DNA of 64,000 nucleotides from Frigidibacter sp. (GTDB lineage: Bacteria > Pseudomonadota > Alphaproteobacteria > Rhodobacterales > Rhodobacteraceae), in NCBI RefSeq assembly GCF_030695035.1, contig NZ_JAUYTT010000025.1, forward strand, positions 94,858 through 158,857, read 5' to 3'. Both the position numbers and the translations under genes were made by a program. Shown here piece by piece: positions 33,722-42,449 of this stretch. How positions within the stretch are numbered: the stretch's first letter is position 1; each line of letters begins with the position of its first letter. The notes below the pieces were generated by a model. The model saw nothing but the letters and a program-made list of their open reading frames with translations. It did no database searches and was not told the DNA's origin.

Positions 33722-34948
33722 CTACCCGTCATCCCGCGGCGGGCGCCCCAGCAAACGCCCGATCAGGAAGGAGGTGCGCGGCACCCAGGCATAGGCGGTG
33801 CGGTCATCCGGCGCCGGGCGGGCGCGGCGGCGTGCGAGACCGAAAATCGCCAGCGCGACATTGCCGGCGGCCAACATCACGAACATCGAGGCCGGGCCAT
33901 AGCCGCCAATCAGCGCCGAGGCGGCCAACGGCGAGGCGATGGCGCCAAGCGCGTAGAGGAACATCAGCGCCGCCGACAGCTCTACCCGCTGCGCGCTTTG
34001 CGCGAAGTCATTGGCATGGGCCGCAGCGACGGAATAGATCGGCAGGGTCGCAAAGCCGAATACCGCGGCGGCGACATAGACCGCGCCCGGCCCGGCCATC
34101 GGTGCGGCGATGGTCAACCCGCAGGCCAGCGTTGCCGCGACCGAGAGGGCGATCAGCACCGAGCGTCGGTCATAGCGGTCGGCGAGCCAGCCGATGGGCA
34201 GTTGCGCCAGCCAGCCGCCGGCCACGTAGATGGCAAGGAAATACGCGATCTCGTCCAGCGCGAGGCCGACCTTGGAGCCATAGACCGGCCCGACGAAGCG
34301 GAAGGCGGCGCCGGTGATGCCGCTGACCACCACCGCCACCGCCGCCAGCGGCGACAGCCTCCAGGCCAGCATCGGGCGCAGGCGCGGGGCGGCCGGGGTT
34401 TCGGGCTGCGCCGCACGGGTCAGCGCCATCGGCAGCAGCGCCGCGCAGCACAGGATCGCCAGCAGGTTGTACGAGGCATAGGCCGAGGGTGTCAGCCAGC
34501 CGATCATCAGCTGGCTGACCAGCGAGGCGCCCATATCGACGATCCGGTAGACGCCCATCGCCCTGCCGCGCGTCTCATTGGTGACAGAGGCTTGCAGCCA
34601 GGCCTCGACAATCGTGTAGCAGCCCGCGACCGAAAGGCCGGTGAGCATCCGCAGGCCCGCCCAGGCCCAGGGATCGACGATCATCATATGCGCGGCGATG
34701 CCGATGGTGCCCATCGCGGTGAAGGCCGAAAAGGCGCGGGCATGGCCGACCGAGCCCATCAGCCGCGGCGCCCACCAGCACCCCGCGAAGAAGCCAAGGA
34801 AATGCGCAGAGCCGAGCGTGCCGACCGCGGCGGCGGAAAAGCCGAGGTCGAGGCCGGAGATGGCGTCCAGCGGCGCGACCCCGCCCGAGCCGAGCTGGAC
34901 GAAGACGACCGACAGGAACAGGGCGGCGAAGGTGATCAGCATACGCAT
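33722..34948 (-). CDS. Major facilitator superfamily transporter
   Basis: A 408-residue membrane protein with about twelve hydrophobic segments. It resembles the MFS group with YcaD-like fold (LGSAHFLGFFAGCWWAPRLMGSVGHARAF between helices 2 and 3, then a repeat-like region ADRYDRRSVLIA). I chose ATG 34948 (MRMLITFAALF). The substrate is unknown. Confidence 0.87.
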   Translation of the reverse strand: MRMLITFAALFLSVVFVQLGSGGVAPLDAISGLDLGFSAAAVGTLGSAHFLGFFAGCWWAPRLMGSVGHARAFSAFTAMGTIGIAAHMMIVDPWAWAGLRMLTGLSVAGCYTIVEAWLQASVTNETRGRAMGVYRIVDMGASLVSQLMIGWLTPSAYASYNLLAILCCAALLPMALTRAAQPETPAAPRLRPMLAWRLSPLAAVAVVVSGITGAAFRFVGPVYGSKVGLALDEIAYFLAIYVAGGWLAQLPIGWLADRYDRRSVLIALSVAATLACGLTIAAPMAGPGAVYVAAAVFGFATLPIYSVAAAHANDFAQSAQRVELSAALMFLYALGAIASPLAASALIGGYGPASMFVMLAAGNVALAIFGLARRRARPAPDDRTAYAWVPRTSFLIGRLLGRPPRDDG

Positions 34949-35019
34949 GGTAGGGGCAACGTAGCGGGGCGCTGCGGCGGGGGGTATCCCGAAAACGGCA
35001 TGGGTGGGTCGTGGGGGGA

Positions 35020-35050
35020 GGGTTGCCCCCTGGGTTGCCCCCGGGTTGCC
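35020..35050 (+). repeat. Short tandem repeat (GGGTTGCCCCC)
   Basis: Three consecutive units GGGTTGCCCCC-T, GGGTTGCCCCC, GGGTTGCC lie between the MFS gene and the aldo/keto reductase gene. Confidence 0.6.
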
Positions 35051-35137
35051 TGCGCCCACCGGGCGGTTTACCGATCCCCCGGTGCCGGCGCGACCCCGGC
35101 TGCCCCCGAATCCCTGATCCTGACCCCGGAGCCCCCG

Positions 35138-36178
35138 ATGACCCGCATGACCCTTGGCGACAGTGACATTTCCGTCTCGGCCCTCTGCCTTGGCACGATG
35201 ACCTTCGGCACCCAGACGGATGAGGCCGGCGGGCATGCGCAGATGGACATGGCGCTGGATCACGGGGTGGATTTCTGGGACACGGCCGAGATGTATCCGG
35301 TGAACCCGGTCTCGGTGGAGACCATCGGCGATACCGAGGCGATCATCGGGTCATGGTTCGCCCAGCGCGGGCGCCGCGATGACGTGGTGCTGGCCACCAA
35401 GATATCGGGCAAGGGCGGCAAGGCGCGGGAGGGCGAGGCGATCAGCCCGGACTCGATCCGCCGGGCGCTGGAGGCCTCGCTGGGCCGGCTGCGCACCGAC
35501 TATGTGGACCTCTACCAGTTCCACTGGCCGAACCGCGGCAGCTATCACTTCCGCCAGATCTGGAAGTTCGATGCCTCCAAACAGGACCGTGCGGCAACGC
35601 GGCAGCACATGCAGGACTGCCTCGGCACGCTGGGCGAGCTGAAGGCCGAGGGCAAGATCCGCGCCTTTGGCCTGTCGAATGAAAGCGCCTGGGGGATGGC
35701 GGAATGGCTGCGGCTGGCAGAGGCCAGCGGCGGCCCGCGGGCGCTGGCGGTGCAGAACGAATACTCGCTGCTGTGCCGGATGTATGATGGCGACATGGCA
35801 GAGCTGGGTGTGAACGAACAGGTGACGCTGCTGGCCTATTCGCCGCTGGCGACCGGGCTGCTGAGCGGGAAATACGCCCCCGATGTCACGCCCGAGGGTT
35901 CGCGCCGGGAACGCAACGGCGATCTGGGCGGGCGGATCACGCCGCGGGTCTGGGATGCGGTGGCGGCCTATGTCGATCTGGCGGCCGTGCAGGGGCTGGA
36001 CCCGGTGCAGATGGCGGTGGCCTGGGTGATGGGCCGGCCCTTTCCGGTGGTGCCGATCATTGGCGCCACGACCGAGGCGCAGCTGGAACGCGTGCTGGGC
36101 GCCGCCGATATGAAACTGGCGCCGGAACTGCTGACGGCCATCGACCGGATCCACAAGGCGCATCCGATGCCGTTTTGA
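35138..36178 (+). CDS. Aldo/keto reductase (Tas-like)
   Basis: A 346-residue TIM-barrel NADPH oxidoreductase. The catalytic tetrad is visible as D in VDFWDTAEMY, Y in the same motif, K in LATKISG and H in YQFHWPNR. NADP-binding residues are near the end (IIGATTEAQL). I chose ATG 35138. Length and layout match E. coli Tas/YajO-type proteins. The substrate is unknown. Confidence 0.92.
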   Translation: MTRMTLGDSDISVSALCLGTMTFGTQTDEAGGHAQMDMALDHGVDFWDTAEMYPVNPVSVETIGDTEAIIGSWFAQRGRRDDVVLATKISGKGGKAREGEAISPDSIRRALEASLGRLRTDYVDLYQFHWPNRGSYHFRQIWKFDASKQDRAATRQHMQDCLGTLGELKAEGKIRAFGLSNESAWGMAEWLRLAEASGGPRALAVQNEYSLLCRMYDGDMAELGVNEQVTLLAYSPLATGLLSGKYAPDVTPEGSRRERNGDLGGRITPRVWDAVAAYVDLAAVQGLDPVQMAVAWVMGRPFPVVPIIGATTEAQLERVLGAADMKLAPELLTAIDRIHKAHPMPF

Positions 36179-36247
36179 GGCCTTGCGCCGGGGCGGGGGA
36201 TGCGCTTGCCTCGGCGCGGAAGATTGCGGGCCATCTGGCCAGAGAGG

Positions 36248-36778
36248 ATGCCTGTGCCGAACCGCCTTGCCGCATGGATAAGGCCAGCGCTGCTGGCGGT
36301 GACGCTGGCGCTGGCCGGCTGCGGCTTGTCGCTGCCGGGGCGCGGGGGCGATGCTGCAGAGCCGGCGGTGGGGGCGATTGCCGGGGAGGTGATCGAGACC
36401 TCTGTGCTGGCGGAGGCGGGTGTCGCTGCAGCGACAGAGGTCGCCGAGCCGGCAACGGTCGCGCCTGCCGCTGCGGCAGCCGAACCCGCCGCCGACATCG
36501 CTGCACCCGAAGCCGCGCCTGTCATCCCGCCTGCGCTGAGCGCGGCTGCGGCCGCCTGCGCCAAGATCGGCGGGCGCTATGCGCCGCGCGGCACTGGCAG
36601 CAGCAGTTACGCCTGTTTCACCACGCCCCGCGATGCCGGAAAGTCCTGCAACAAGGCCGGCGATTGCAGCACCGCCTGCCTTGCCCGCTCGCTCAGCTGC
36701 GCGCCGCTGCAGCCGCTGTTCGGCTGCCATGAGGTGCTGACCGACCGCGGGCAAAGGGTGACGCAATGTCTCGACTGA
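36248..36778 (+). CDS. Putative lipoprotein with Ala/Pro-rich linker and Cys-rich C-terminal domain
   Basis: A 176-residue protein. The signal peptide ends in a lipobox (LALAGCG, Cys near residue 23), then an Ala/Glu/Pro-rich spacer (about 35-95) and a compact C-terminal domain with six or seven Cys (ACAKIGG, YACFTT, SCNKAGDCSTACLARSLSCAP, here split). I chose ATG 36248; the longer frame adds an Arg-rich stretch. It overlaps the next lipoprotein by 13 bases. I do not recognise the family. Confidence 0.65.
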   Translation: MPVPNRLAAWIRPALLAVTLALAGCGLSLPGRGGDAAEPAVGAIAGEVIETSVLAEAGVAAATEVAEPATVAPAAAAAEPAADIAAPEAAPVIPPALSAAAAACAKIGGRYAPRGTGSSSYACFTTPRDAGKSCNKAGDCSTACLARSLSCAPLQPLFGCHEVLTDRGQRVTQCLD

Positions 36779-37302
36779 TCCGCCGCACAGGCTTTGCGCT
36801 GGCGCTTTTGCTCTCCGGATGCGCTGCCCAAGCGCCGCAGCAGGGGCACCGCAACCCCGCCGCCATGATCGCCTCTGCGGCGCTGTTCGATCCGGCGCGC
36901 TTTGCCGGCCCCTGGCATGTGGTCGCGGATTTCCCCGGGCCGGGCGCATCCAGCTGCGGTATCACCCGCGAGGATTGGCGGCAGACCGTGCCCGGCCGCT
37001 TCGAGGTGTCGGGCGCCGCCTGCGGGCCGCGGGGGCGGACGGGGTTTTCCGCAATGGCTGTCGTGGTCGGGCCGGGGCGGATCGACCTTTCCGCCGGCAG
37101 CACCCGGCCCGATCTGGGCGGCGAGCCGCTCTGGGTGCTGTGGATCGATGCCGACTACCGGGTGGCGGCCATCGGCACCCCCTCGGGCCGGTTCGGGATG
37201 ATCCTGTCGCGCGAGTCCGCCGCGCGGGGCGACCTCTATACCGCCGCCCGCGAGGTGCTGGATTTCAACGGCTATGCGCTGGAGCGGCTGCGCCCGCGCT
37301 GA
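36766..37302 (+). CDS. Lipocalin-like outer-membrane lipoprotein
   Basis: A 178-residue lipoprotein (LALLLSGCAA lipobox, Cys near residue 19) with a lipocalin-type barrel: FAGPWHVVADFPGP near residue 46, then WVLWIDADYRVAAIGTPSGRFGMILSR, which resembles the Blc family segment. The domain order fits a bacterial lipocalin that binds lipid or lipophilic ligands. Its start overlaps the upstream lipoprotein gene, so the pair is co-translated. Confidence 0.75.
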   Translation: MSRLIRRTGFALALLLSGCAAQAPQQGHRNPAAMIASAALFDPARFAGPWHVVADFPGPGASSCGITREDWRQTVPGRFEVSGAACGPRGRTGFSAMAVVVGPGRIDLSAGSTRPDLGGEPLWVLWIDADYRVAAIGTPSGRFGMILSRESAARGDLYTAAREVLDFNGYALERLRPR

Positions 37303-37447
37303 GCGCCGCCAATACGGGCAATTGGGCGCCCCAAGCGGGTTTCGCGGGGCCACGCCCCTTCACTGGCCTTGCCAGATCGCCAAAACGGGTGCTTCTACTC
37401 GGGCAAAGACGTGGGGCGCGGCAACGCCCCTAGGACGGGGACCAAAG

Positions 37448-38350
37448 GTGCGGGACGACACGACCGAGATCGAATGGCCGACGCTGGCGCTGATGGCGGG
37501 CTGCTATGTCACATGGGCGGCGGGCACCACCTTCGCCTGGGATCTGTGGGGGCCGCTGGGCTTTGCGCTGACGGTGCTGGCCATCGTGCTGCATTCCTCG
37601 CTTCAGCATGAGGTGCTGCATGGCCACCCCTTCGCCAATGCCGCCGCCAGTGATGCCACGGTGTTTCCCGCGCTGGGGCTCGTCTATCCCTACCGCCGCT
37701 TCCGCGACACGCATCTTGCGCATCACATGGATGAGCGGCTGACCGACCCCTATGACGATCCCGAATCCAACTACCTCGACCCTGCAGTGTGGGAGCGGTT
37801 GCCGCGCCCCGCGCAAAAACTGCTGCGGCTGAACAACGCGCTGCTGGGGCGGATGCTGCTGGGGCCGGCGATTGGCGCGGTGGTCTTCCTGCGGGCTGAC
37901 TGGCGCGCGATCCGGGCCGGAGATACGACGATCCGCAAGGACTGGCTGCTGCATCTGGGCGGGGTGGCGCTGGTGCTGGTCTGGCTGCTGGCGGTGGCGG
38001 ACATGCCGGTCTGGGCCTATCTGCTGGCCGTCTATGCCGCGATGTCGGTCCTGAAGATCCGCACTTTCCTGGAACACCGGGCGCATGAGCGGGCACGGGG
38101 GCGCACGGTGATTGTCGAGGACAAGGGGCCGCTGGCCTTCCTGTTCCTGAACAACAACCTGCATGTGGTGCATCACACGCACCCGAAGGTGACATGGTAT
38201 CGGCTGCCCGGCATCTATGCCGCGCGGCGGGATTTCTACCTGACCAAGAATGACGGCTACCGCTATGCCTCCTATGCCGAGGTGTTCCGTAAGCATTTCT
38301 GGCGCGCGAAAGACCCGGTGCCGCATCCGCAGATGCTGCCGCGAAAGTAA
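37448..38350 (+). CDS. Fatty acid desaturase-family membrane protein
   Basis: A 300-residue di-iron membrane protein with histidine boxes HEVLHGH, HLAHH and HVVHHTHP and three or four hydrophobic segments. I chose the GTG at 37448; no ATG lies near the start of the conserved region, and the upstream frame is not family-like. Members act on acyl chains, alcohols or carotenoids. The substrate is unknown. The DMT transporter gene follows by three bases. Confidence 0.85.
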   Translation: MRDDTTEIEWPTLALMAGCYVTWAAGTTFAWDLWGPLGFALTVLAIVLHSSLQHEVLHGHPFANAAASDATVFPALGLVYPYRRFRDTHLAHHMDERLTDPYDDPESNYLDPAVWERLPRPAQKLLRLNNALLGRMLLGPAIGAVVFLRADWRAIRAGDTTIRKDWLLHLGGVALVLVWLLAVADMPVWAYLLAVYAAMSVLKIRTFLEHRAHERARGRTVIVEDKGPLAFLFLNNNLHVVHHTHPKVTWYRLPGIYAARRDFYLTKNDGYRYASYAEVFRKHFWRAKDPVPHPQMLPRK

Positions 38351-38353
38351 GCC

Positions 38354-39250
38354 ATGACCCTCTGGATCCCGATCACGCTGGCCGCCGCGGCGGTGCAGAC
38401 GCTGCGCTTCATGCTGCAAAAGCGGCTGAAGGGGGAGGGGCTGTCGGTGGGCGGGGCGACCTTCTCGCGCTTCCTGTTCGGCGCGCCCCTGGCGGCGCTG
38501 GCGGCGGCGGTGACTTTGGTCGCGACCGGGGCGGCATTCCCGCCGCTGACGCCGGCCTTCTGGGCCTTCGCGCTGGCGGGCGGTGCGGCGCAGGTGGCGG
38601 CCACCTACATGACCGTGGCCCTGTTCGGATTGCGCAACTTCGCGGTGGGGGTGGTGTTCACCAAGACCGAGACGGTGCAGGTCGCGGCCTTCTCGGCGCT
38701 GCTGCTAGGCGAGGCGGTCAGCCTGCCGGGCTGGGGCGCGATCCTTGCCGGGCTGGCGGGGGTGCTGTTGCTGAGCTGGCAGACGGGCGCGGCGCGGGGC
38801 GGGATGCTCTCGCGCGCCACGATCTACGGGGTCGCGGCGGGGGGCCTCTTTGGCCTGTCCGCCATCGGCTACCGGGGGGCGACGCTGGAACTGGCCCCGG
38901 CCGAGTTCTTTACCCGCGCGGTGGTGACGCTGGCCTGCGTGACCTTCGCGCAAAGCCTTGGCATGGCGGCCTGGCTGGTCTGGCGCGAACCGGGGGAGTT
39001 GCCGCGGGTGGTTGCGGCGTGGCGGCGCACGATCTGGGTGGGCGTGACGGGGATGCTGGGATCCTTGGCTTGGTTCACCGCCTTCTCGCTGCAGAACGCC
39101 GCCTATGTGCGGGCGGTGGGGCAGGTGGAGATCGTGTTCACGCTGCTGGTGTCGGTGCTGGTATTCCGCGAGAAGCTGACGCTGCGCGAGGGCGCGGGCA
39201 TCGCGCTGGTCATCGGCAGCGTGATCGCGCTGGTTCTGCTGCTGCGTTAA
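38354..39250 (+). CDS. DMT/EamA-family transporter
   Basis: A 298-residue drug/metabolite-type transporter with about ten membrane segments in two EamA repeats. It is coupled to the desaturase gene. Its stop overlaps the stop of the convergent Nudix gene (bases 39247-39250). Confidence 0.87.
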   Translation: MTLWIPITLAAAAVQTLRFMLQKRLKGEGLSVGGATFSRFLFGAPLAALAAAVTLVATGAAFPPLTPAFWAFALAGGAAQVAATYMTVALFGLRNFAVGVVFTKTETVQVAAFSALLLGEAVSLPGWGAILAGLAGVLLLSWQTGAARGGMLSRATIYGVAAGGLFGLSAIGYRGATLELAPAEFFTRAVVTLACVTFAQSLGMAAWLVWREPGELPRVVAAWRRTIWVGVTGMLGSLAWFTAFSLQNAAYVRAVGQVEIVFTLLVSVLVFREKLTLREGAGIALVIGSVIALVLLLR

Positions 39251-39945
39251 GCCGCGGCGCCGATCCGGCGGAAGGTGGAGACGGGGCCGGAATTGTCGAA
39301 AAACGGCACCGTCTCGGGCTGATGCAGCCCCTCGGCGCAGAGCGCGGCGACCTCTGCCAGAACCACCTCGGTGATGAAGGGCAGGTCGAGCTTGCGCGCC
39401 TCGGCCAGCGGCACCCAGTGCAGGAAGGACAGCTCATCCGTGGCGCGGCCGAAATCATCGGGATCGCCGCAGACGGCCTCGGCGCTGGCCAGAAAGAACC
39501 GCGCATCGAAGCGGCGCGGGCGGCCGGGCGGGGTGATGGCGCGGAATACGAAATGCAGGGGCGAGGCGTCGGGGATGACGCCGGTTTCGGCAAAGCCCGC
39601 CCAGTCGGCAGGGTCGGCGCCGGTGGTGGCAGGCCAGGTTCCGGGGCGGCCAAGGCGCAGGCCCGTCTCCTCCCACAGCTCGCGGATCGCGGCGCCGGCA
39701 AGGGCGGCGGGCGCGCAGGTTCCTTCCGCCAGCCGCGCGGCGCAGAGGTCATTCAAGGGCGCGGCAAAAGGCAGATCGCCGTCACCGGCATCGACCGCCC
39801 CGCCCGGGAACACGAATTTCGACGGCATGAACGCCGCTGCCGCCCCGCGCTGGCCCATCAGCACCGCAGGCCCCGCCGCGCCCTGCCGGACCAGCAGCAC
39901 GGTCGCGGCATCGCGGATCGGCATGTCGGGGCGGGGGGCGGTCAT
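39247..39945 (-). CDS. Nudix hydrolase
   Basis: A 232-residue Nudix protein. The box is centred on AIRELWEETGLRLG (REx2EExG), with FPGGAVDAGD as the leading glycine loop. Typical substrates are nucleoside diphosphate derivatives or CoA; the sequence does not decide. It lies three bases after the DUF983 gene, so they are probably co-transcribed. Confidence 0.9.
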   Translation of the reverse strand: MTAPRPDMPIRDAATVLLVRQGAAGPAVLMGQRGAAAAFMPSKFVFPGGAVDAGDGDLPFAAPLNDLCAARLAEGTCAPAALAGAAIRELWEETGLRLGRPGTWPATTGADPADWAGFAETGVIPDASPLHFVFRAITPPGRPRRFDARFFLASAEAVCGDPDDFGRATDELSFLHWVPLAEARKLDLPFITEVVLAEVAALCAEGLHQPETVPFFDNSGPVSTFRRIGAAA

Positions 39946-39948
39946 GGC

Positions 39949-40416
39949 TTACCCGCGCACCGGGGCGCCGAAGCCATGCATCCGCTTGGCCCATTGGAAG
40001 CCGACCATCGCGCCCTTCAGCCGTGGCAGCAAGAACAGCGACAGCGCCACCGTGCCGACCGAGAAGACCGAGGCCATCACCAGCGGATCGGGCCGGAAGG
40101 CGACGAAGGCCCACAGGATCACCGGCGCCATGATATGCCCGACGATCAGAATGGTCAGGTAAGCGGGCCCGTCATCGGCGCGCTGGTGGTGCAGCGGCTC
40201 GCTGCAGACGGGGCAGGTGTCGCGCACCTTCAGATAGCCCGACATCAGCGGGCCGGACCCGCAATTGGGGCAGCGCTGTTTCCAGCCGCGCTTTAGCGCC
40301 GGGCCGAGCGGGCGTTCGGCTTCGTCCTCTGCAAGCGGGAGGATCAGGTCCGGGTCGGTCTGTGTCGCAGTCTGGGTGGCAGTCGGGATGGCAGTCTGGG
40401 GCATGGGGTGGGGCAT
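39949..40416 (-). CDS. DUF983 membrane protein
   Basis: A 155-residue DUF983 protein. A zinc-ribbon-like start (CPNCGSGPLMSGYLKVRDTCPVC) is followed by two hydrophobic segments (about 85-130). The N-terminal MPHPMPQTAIPTATQTATQT is low-complexity; the start may be 40416 or 40404. Function unknown; the family is found in alphaproteobacteria, often near Nudix genes. Confidence 0.85.
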   Translation of the reverse strand: MPHPMPQTAIPTATQTATQTDPDLILPLAEDEAERPLGPALKRGWKQRCPNCGSGPLMSGYLKVRDTCPVCSEPLHHQRADDGPAYLTILIVGHIMAPVILWAFVAFRPDPLVMASVFSVGTVALSLFLLPRLKGAMVGFQWAKRMHGFGAPVRG

Positions 40417-40661
40417 TCCTGTTGGCGCACGCGTTTATCCCAAGAAACATGGGGACGCGGAAGCCGGAACAGAGAGCTTGTGCGAAGATGTCGCAAGAAT
40501 GTGCCTTTTCCCGCCGGTTTTGGCCCGCGAGGGGGGCATTGGGGCGGTTTCGGGCTGGCTGGCTGCGCCCCTCACGCAGCCGTGACGACGGAATTGCAGG
40601 CCTCCTCCGTTTGACCGGGTATCGAAGGGCGAACGCGCCCCCCACCTGAGGAGAGCACGAC

Positions 40662-41354
40662 ATGAAATCCAGAACATTGATGGCCGCACTGGCTGTGGCG
40701 CTTGGCACCACCGCGATTGCGGTTCCGGCCTTTGCCGATCGCGGCATGATGCACGGCATGATGAGCGGCATGATGGGGCAAGAGGGCCCGCATGGCATGA
40801 TGCCCGACTTTGCCACGCTTGATGCCGATGGCGATGGCTCGGTCACCGAGGCCGAGGTGCTGGCCTGGCGCCAGAGCAAGGTCGCAGGCCTTGATGCCGA
40901 TGGCAATGGTCTGCTGACCGCCGAAGAGCTGGTCGCGCAGGAGATGAAGCAGGCACAGGTCCGGGCCGAGGCCAAGGTGGCGCGGCAGATCGCGGCGCAG
41001 GATCTGGACGGCGATGGCGCGCTGTCGGCGGCGGAGCTGATGGCCCCACCGATGCCGATGCAGCTGTTCGACCGGGCCGATGCCAATGATGATGGCGCGG
41101 TGAGTGCCGAGGAGTTCGAGGCCGCCAAGGCCAAGATGGCCGAGATGATGCGCGGCGGTGACCGCGATGGCGAGCGTGGCAAGAATCGCGACGAGCGCAA
41201 GGGCGAGCGCGGGCAGCACGGGAAAGGCCAAGGCATGGGCGGCCAAGGCATGGGCGGCCAGGGCATGATGGGCGGCCAAGGTGGCCCCGGCGTACAGCCG
41301 GGCGCGGTTCCTCCGGCCCCCCCCGTCGTTCCGGGCGCGGCCCCGGCCAACTGA
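40662..41354 (+). CDS. Secreted EF-hand protein
   Basis: A 230-residue exported protein. The signal peptide is about 1-25 (AVALGTTAIAVPAFA). EF-hand loops read DADGDGSVTEAE, DADGNGLLTAEE, DLDGDGALSAAE and DANDDGAVSAEE, so four calcium-binding loops are predicted. A Met/Gly/Lys-rich C-terminus follows, with GQGMG tandem repeats and an Ala/Pro tail. GAGGAG precedes the ATG. It is upstream of a sigma factor operon, so it may be a target of it. Confidence 0.88.
   Translation: MKSRTLMAALAVALGTTAIAVPAFADRGMMHGMMSGMMGQEGPHGMMPDFATLDADGDGSVTEAEVLAWRQSKVAGLDADGNGLLTAEELVAQEMKQAQVRAEAKVARQIAAQDLDGDGALSAAELMAPPMPMQLFDRADANDDGAVSAEEFEAAKAKMAEMMRGGDRDGERGKNRDERKGERGQHGKGQGMGGQGMGGQGMMGGQGGPGVQPGAVPPAPPVVPGAAPAN
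41229..41290 (+). repeat. In-frame tandem repeats encoding GQGMG
   Basis: A 15-bp unit GGCCAAGGCATGGGC is repeated three to four times with small changes, giving the GQGMG run of the EF-hand protein. Confidence 0.7.
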
Positions 41355-41371
41355 TCTGCACCTGACATGAG

Positions 41372-41393
41372 ACGGGGCGCTCCGGCGCCCCGT
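41372..41393 (+). terminator. Terminator after the EF-hand gene
   Basis: ACGGGGCGC (41372-41380) and GCGCCCCGT (41385-41393) form a perfect 9-bp stem around TCCG. No clear T-run follows. Confidence 0.5.
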
Positions 41394-41472
41394 CCGCTGC
41401 CCAGGCCGTGCGGCGCCTTGCGGGATGGGGCAGGCGATTGCACTGGGCGCGATCTGACTATACCTCGGACCA

Positions 41473-42060
41473 ATGAACATGGCCCTCGATCTGCGCAGTG
41501 ATGTCCCCGACGAGGCCCTGTTGGTGCTCTACGCCAACGGGGATCCCGAGGCCGCGCGGACGCTGACGCTGCGGCTGGCGCCGCTGGCGCTGCGCGTCGC
41601 CGCGCGGATGCTGGGAGACCGGACCGAGGCCGAGGATGTCGCGCAAGAGGCGATGCTGCGGCTGTGGCGGGTGGCACCGGGCTGGCGGCAGGGCGAGGCG
41701 AAGGTCTCTACCTGGCTCTACCGGGTGACGTCGAACCTGTGCACCGACCGTCTGCGCCGCCGCGGCCGGTCAGTCGCGCTCGATGCGGTGGCCGAGCCCG
41801 AGGATGGGCGGCCGGGCGCGGTGGCCGGGCTGATCGAGGCGGATCGGGCCATTGCGCTCGAGGCGGCACTGGCCGCGCTGCCGGACCGGCAGAGGCAGGC
41901 GGTGGTGCTGCGGCACCTTGAGGGGCTGACCAACCCAGAGATCGCCGAGATCATGGAGATCGGCGTCGAAGCGGTCGAAAGCCTGACGGCGCGGGGCAAA
42001 CGCGCCTTGACCGCCGCCCTGTCGGGGCGGCGCGAGGAATTGGGGTATGACAATGGCTGA
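41473..42060 (+). CDS. RNA polymerase sigma factor, ECF type
   Basis: A 195-residue sigma-70 family factor. The sigma2 region is DVAQEAMLRLWRVAPGWRQGEAKVSTWLYRVTSNLCTDRLRRR, shown here in parts (DVAQEAMLRLW, VSTWLYRVTSNL). The sigma4 helix-turn-helix is LEGLTNPEIAEIMEIGVEAVESLTARGKRAL (in parts). It overlaps the next gene by 14 bases. The next two genes are a membrane protein and a periplasmic sensor-like protein, so they may form its anti-sigma system. Confidence 0.88.
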   Translation: MNMALDLRSDVPDEALLVLYANGDPEAARTLTLRLAPLALRVAARMLGDRTEAEDVAQEAMLRLWRVAPGWRQGEAKVSTWLYRVTSNLCTDRLRRRGRSVALDAVAEPEDGRPGAVAGLIEADRAIALEAALAALPDRQRQAVVLRHLEGLTNPEIAEIMEIGVEAVESLTARGKRALTAALSGRREELGYDNG

Positions 42061-42448
42061 TCCGCACAACACGACCGATCCCGAGATCGCGCTGGAGGCG
42101 TTCTTCGCCGCCGGCCGCAGTGCCGCGGCAGAGCCTTCGGCGACCTTCCTTGCGCGGGTTCTGGCCGAGGCCGAGGCGGTGCAGGCGGAACGCGATGCCC
42201 CGATTGCAGAGCCCCCCGCGCCGCAGCAGGGGCTTTGGGCCGGCATCATCGCGGCCCTGGGTGGCTGGGGTGGCGCCGGCGGGCTGGCCACCGCAACAAT
42301 GGCCGGGGTCTGGCTGGGCTTTGCCGGGGTGCAGGGCTCTGGCACGCTGACCGCGTTTCTGGCCGCGCCCGAAGAGGCGGCCGTGACATTGGAACTGATC
42401 CCGGAATTCGACAGCTTCGTGCTGGCGGCGCTGGAAACGGAGGGCTGA
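42047..42448 (+). CDS. Small membrane protein, possible anti-sigma component
   Basis: A 133-residue protein with one hydrophobic segment (about 70-95, GGLATATMAGVWLGFAGVQ) and acidic ends. It has no recognised domain. Start may be 42047 or 42053. It overlaps the sigma-factor gene and lies one base before the metal-sensor-like gene, so a regulatory role toward the sigma factor is likely. Confidence 0.6.
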   Translation: MTMADPHNTTDPEIALEAFFAAGRSAAAEPSATFLARVLAEAEAVQAERDAPIAEPPAPQQGLWAGIIAALGGWGGAGGLATATMAGVWLGFAGVQGSGTLTAFLAAPEEAAVTLELIPEFDSFVLAALETEG

Positions 42449-42449
42449 G

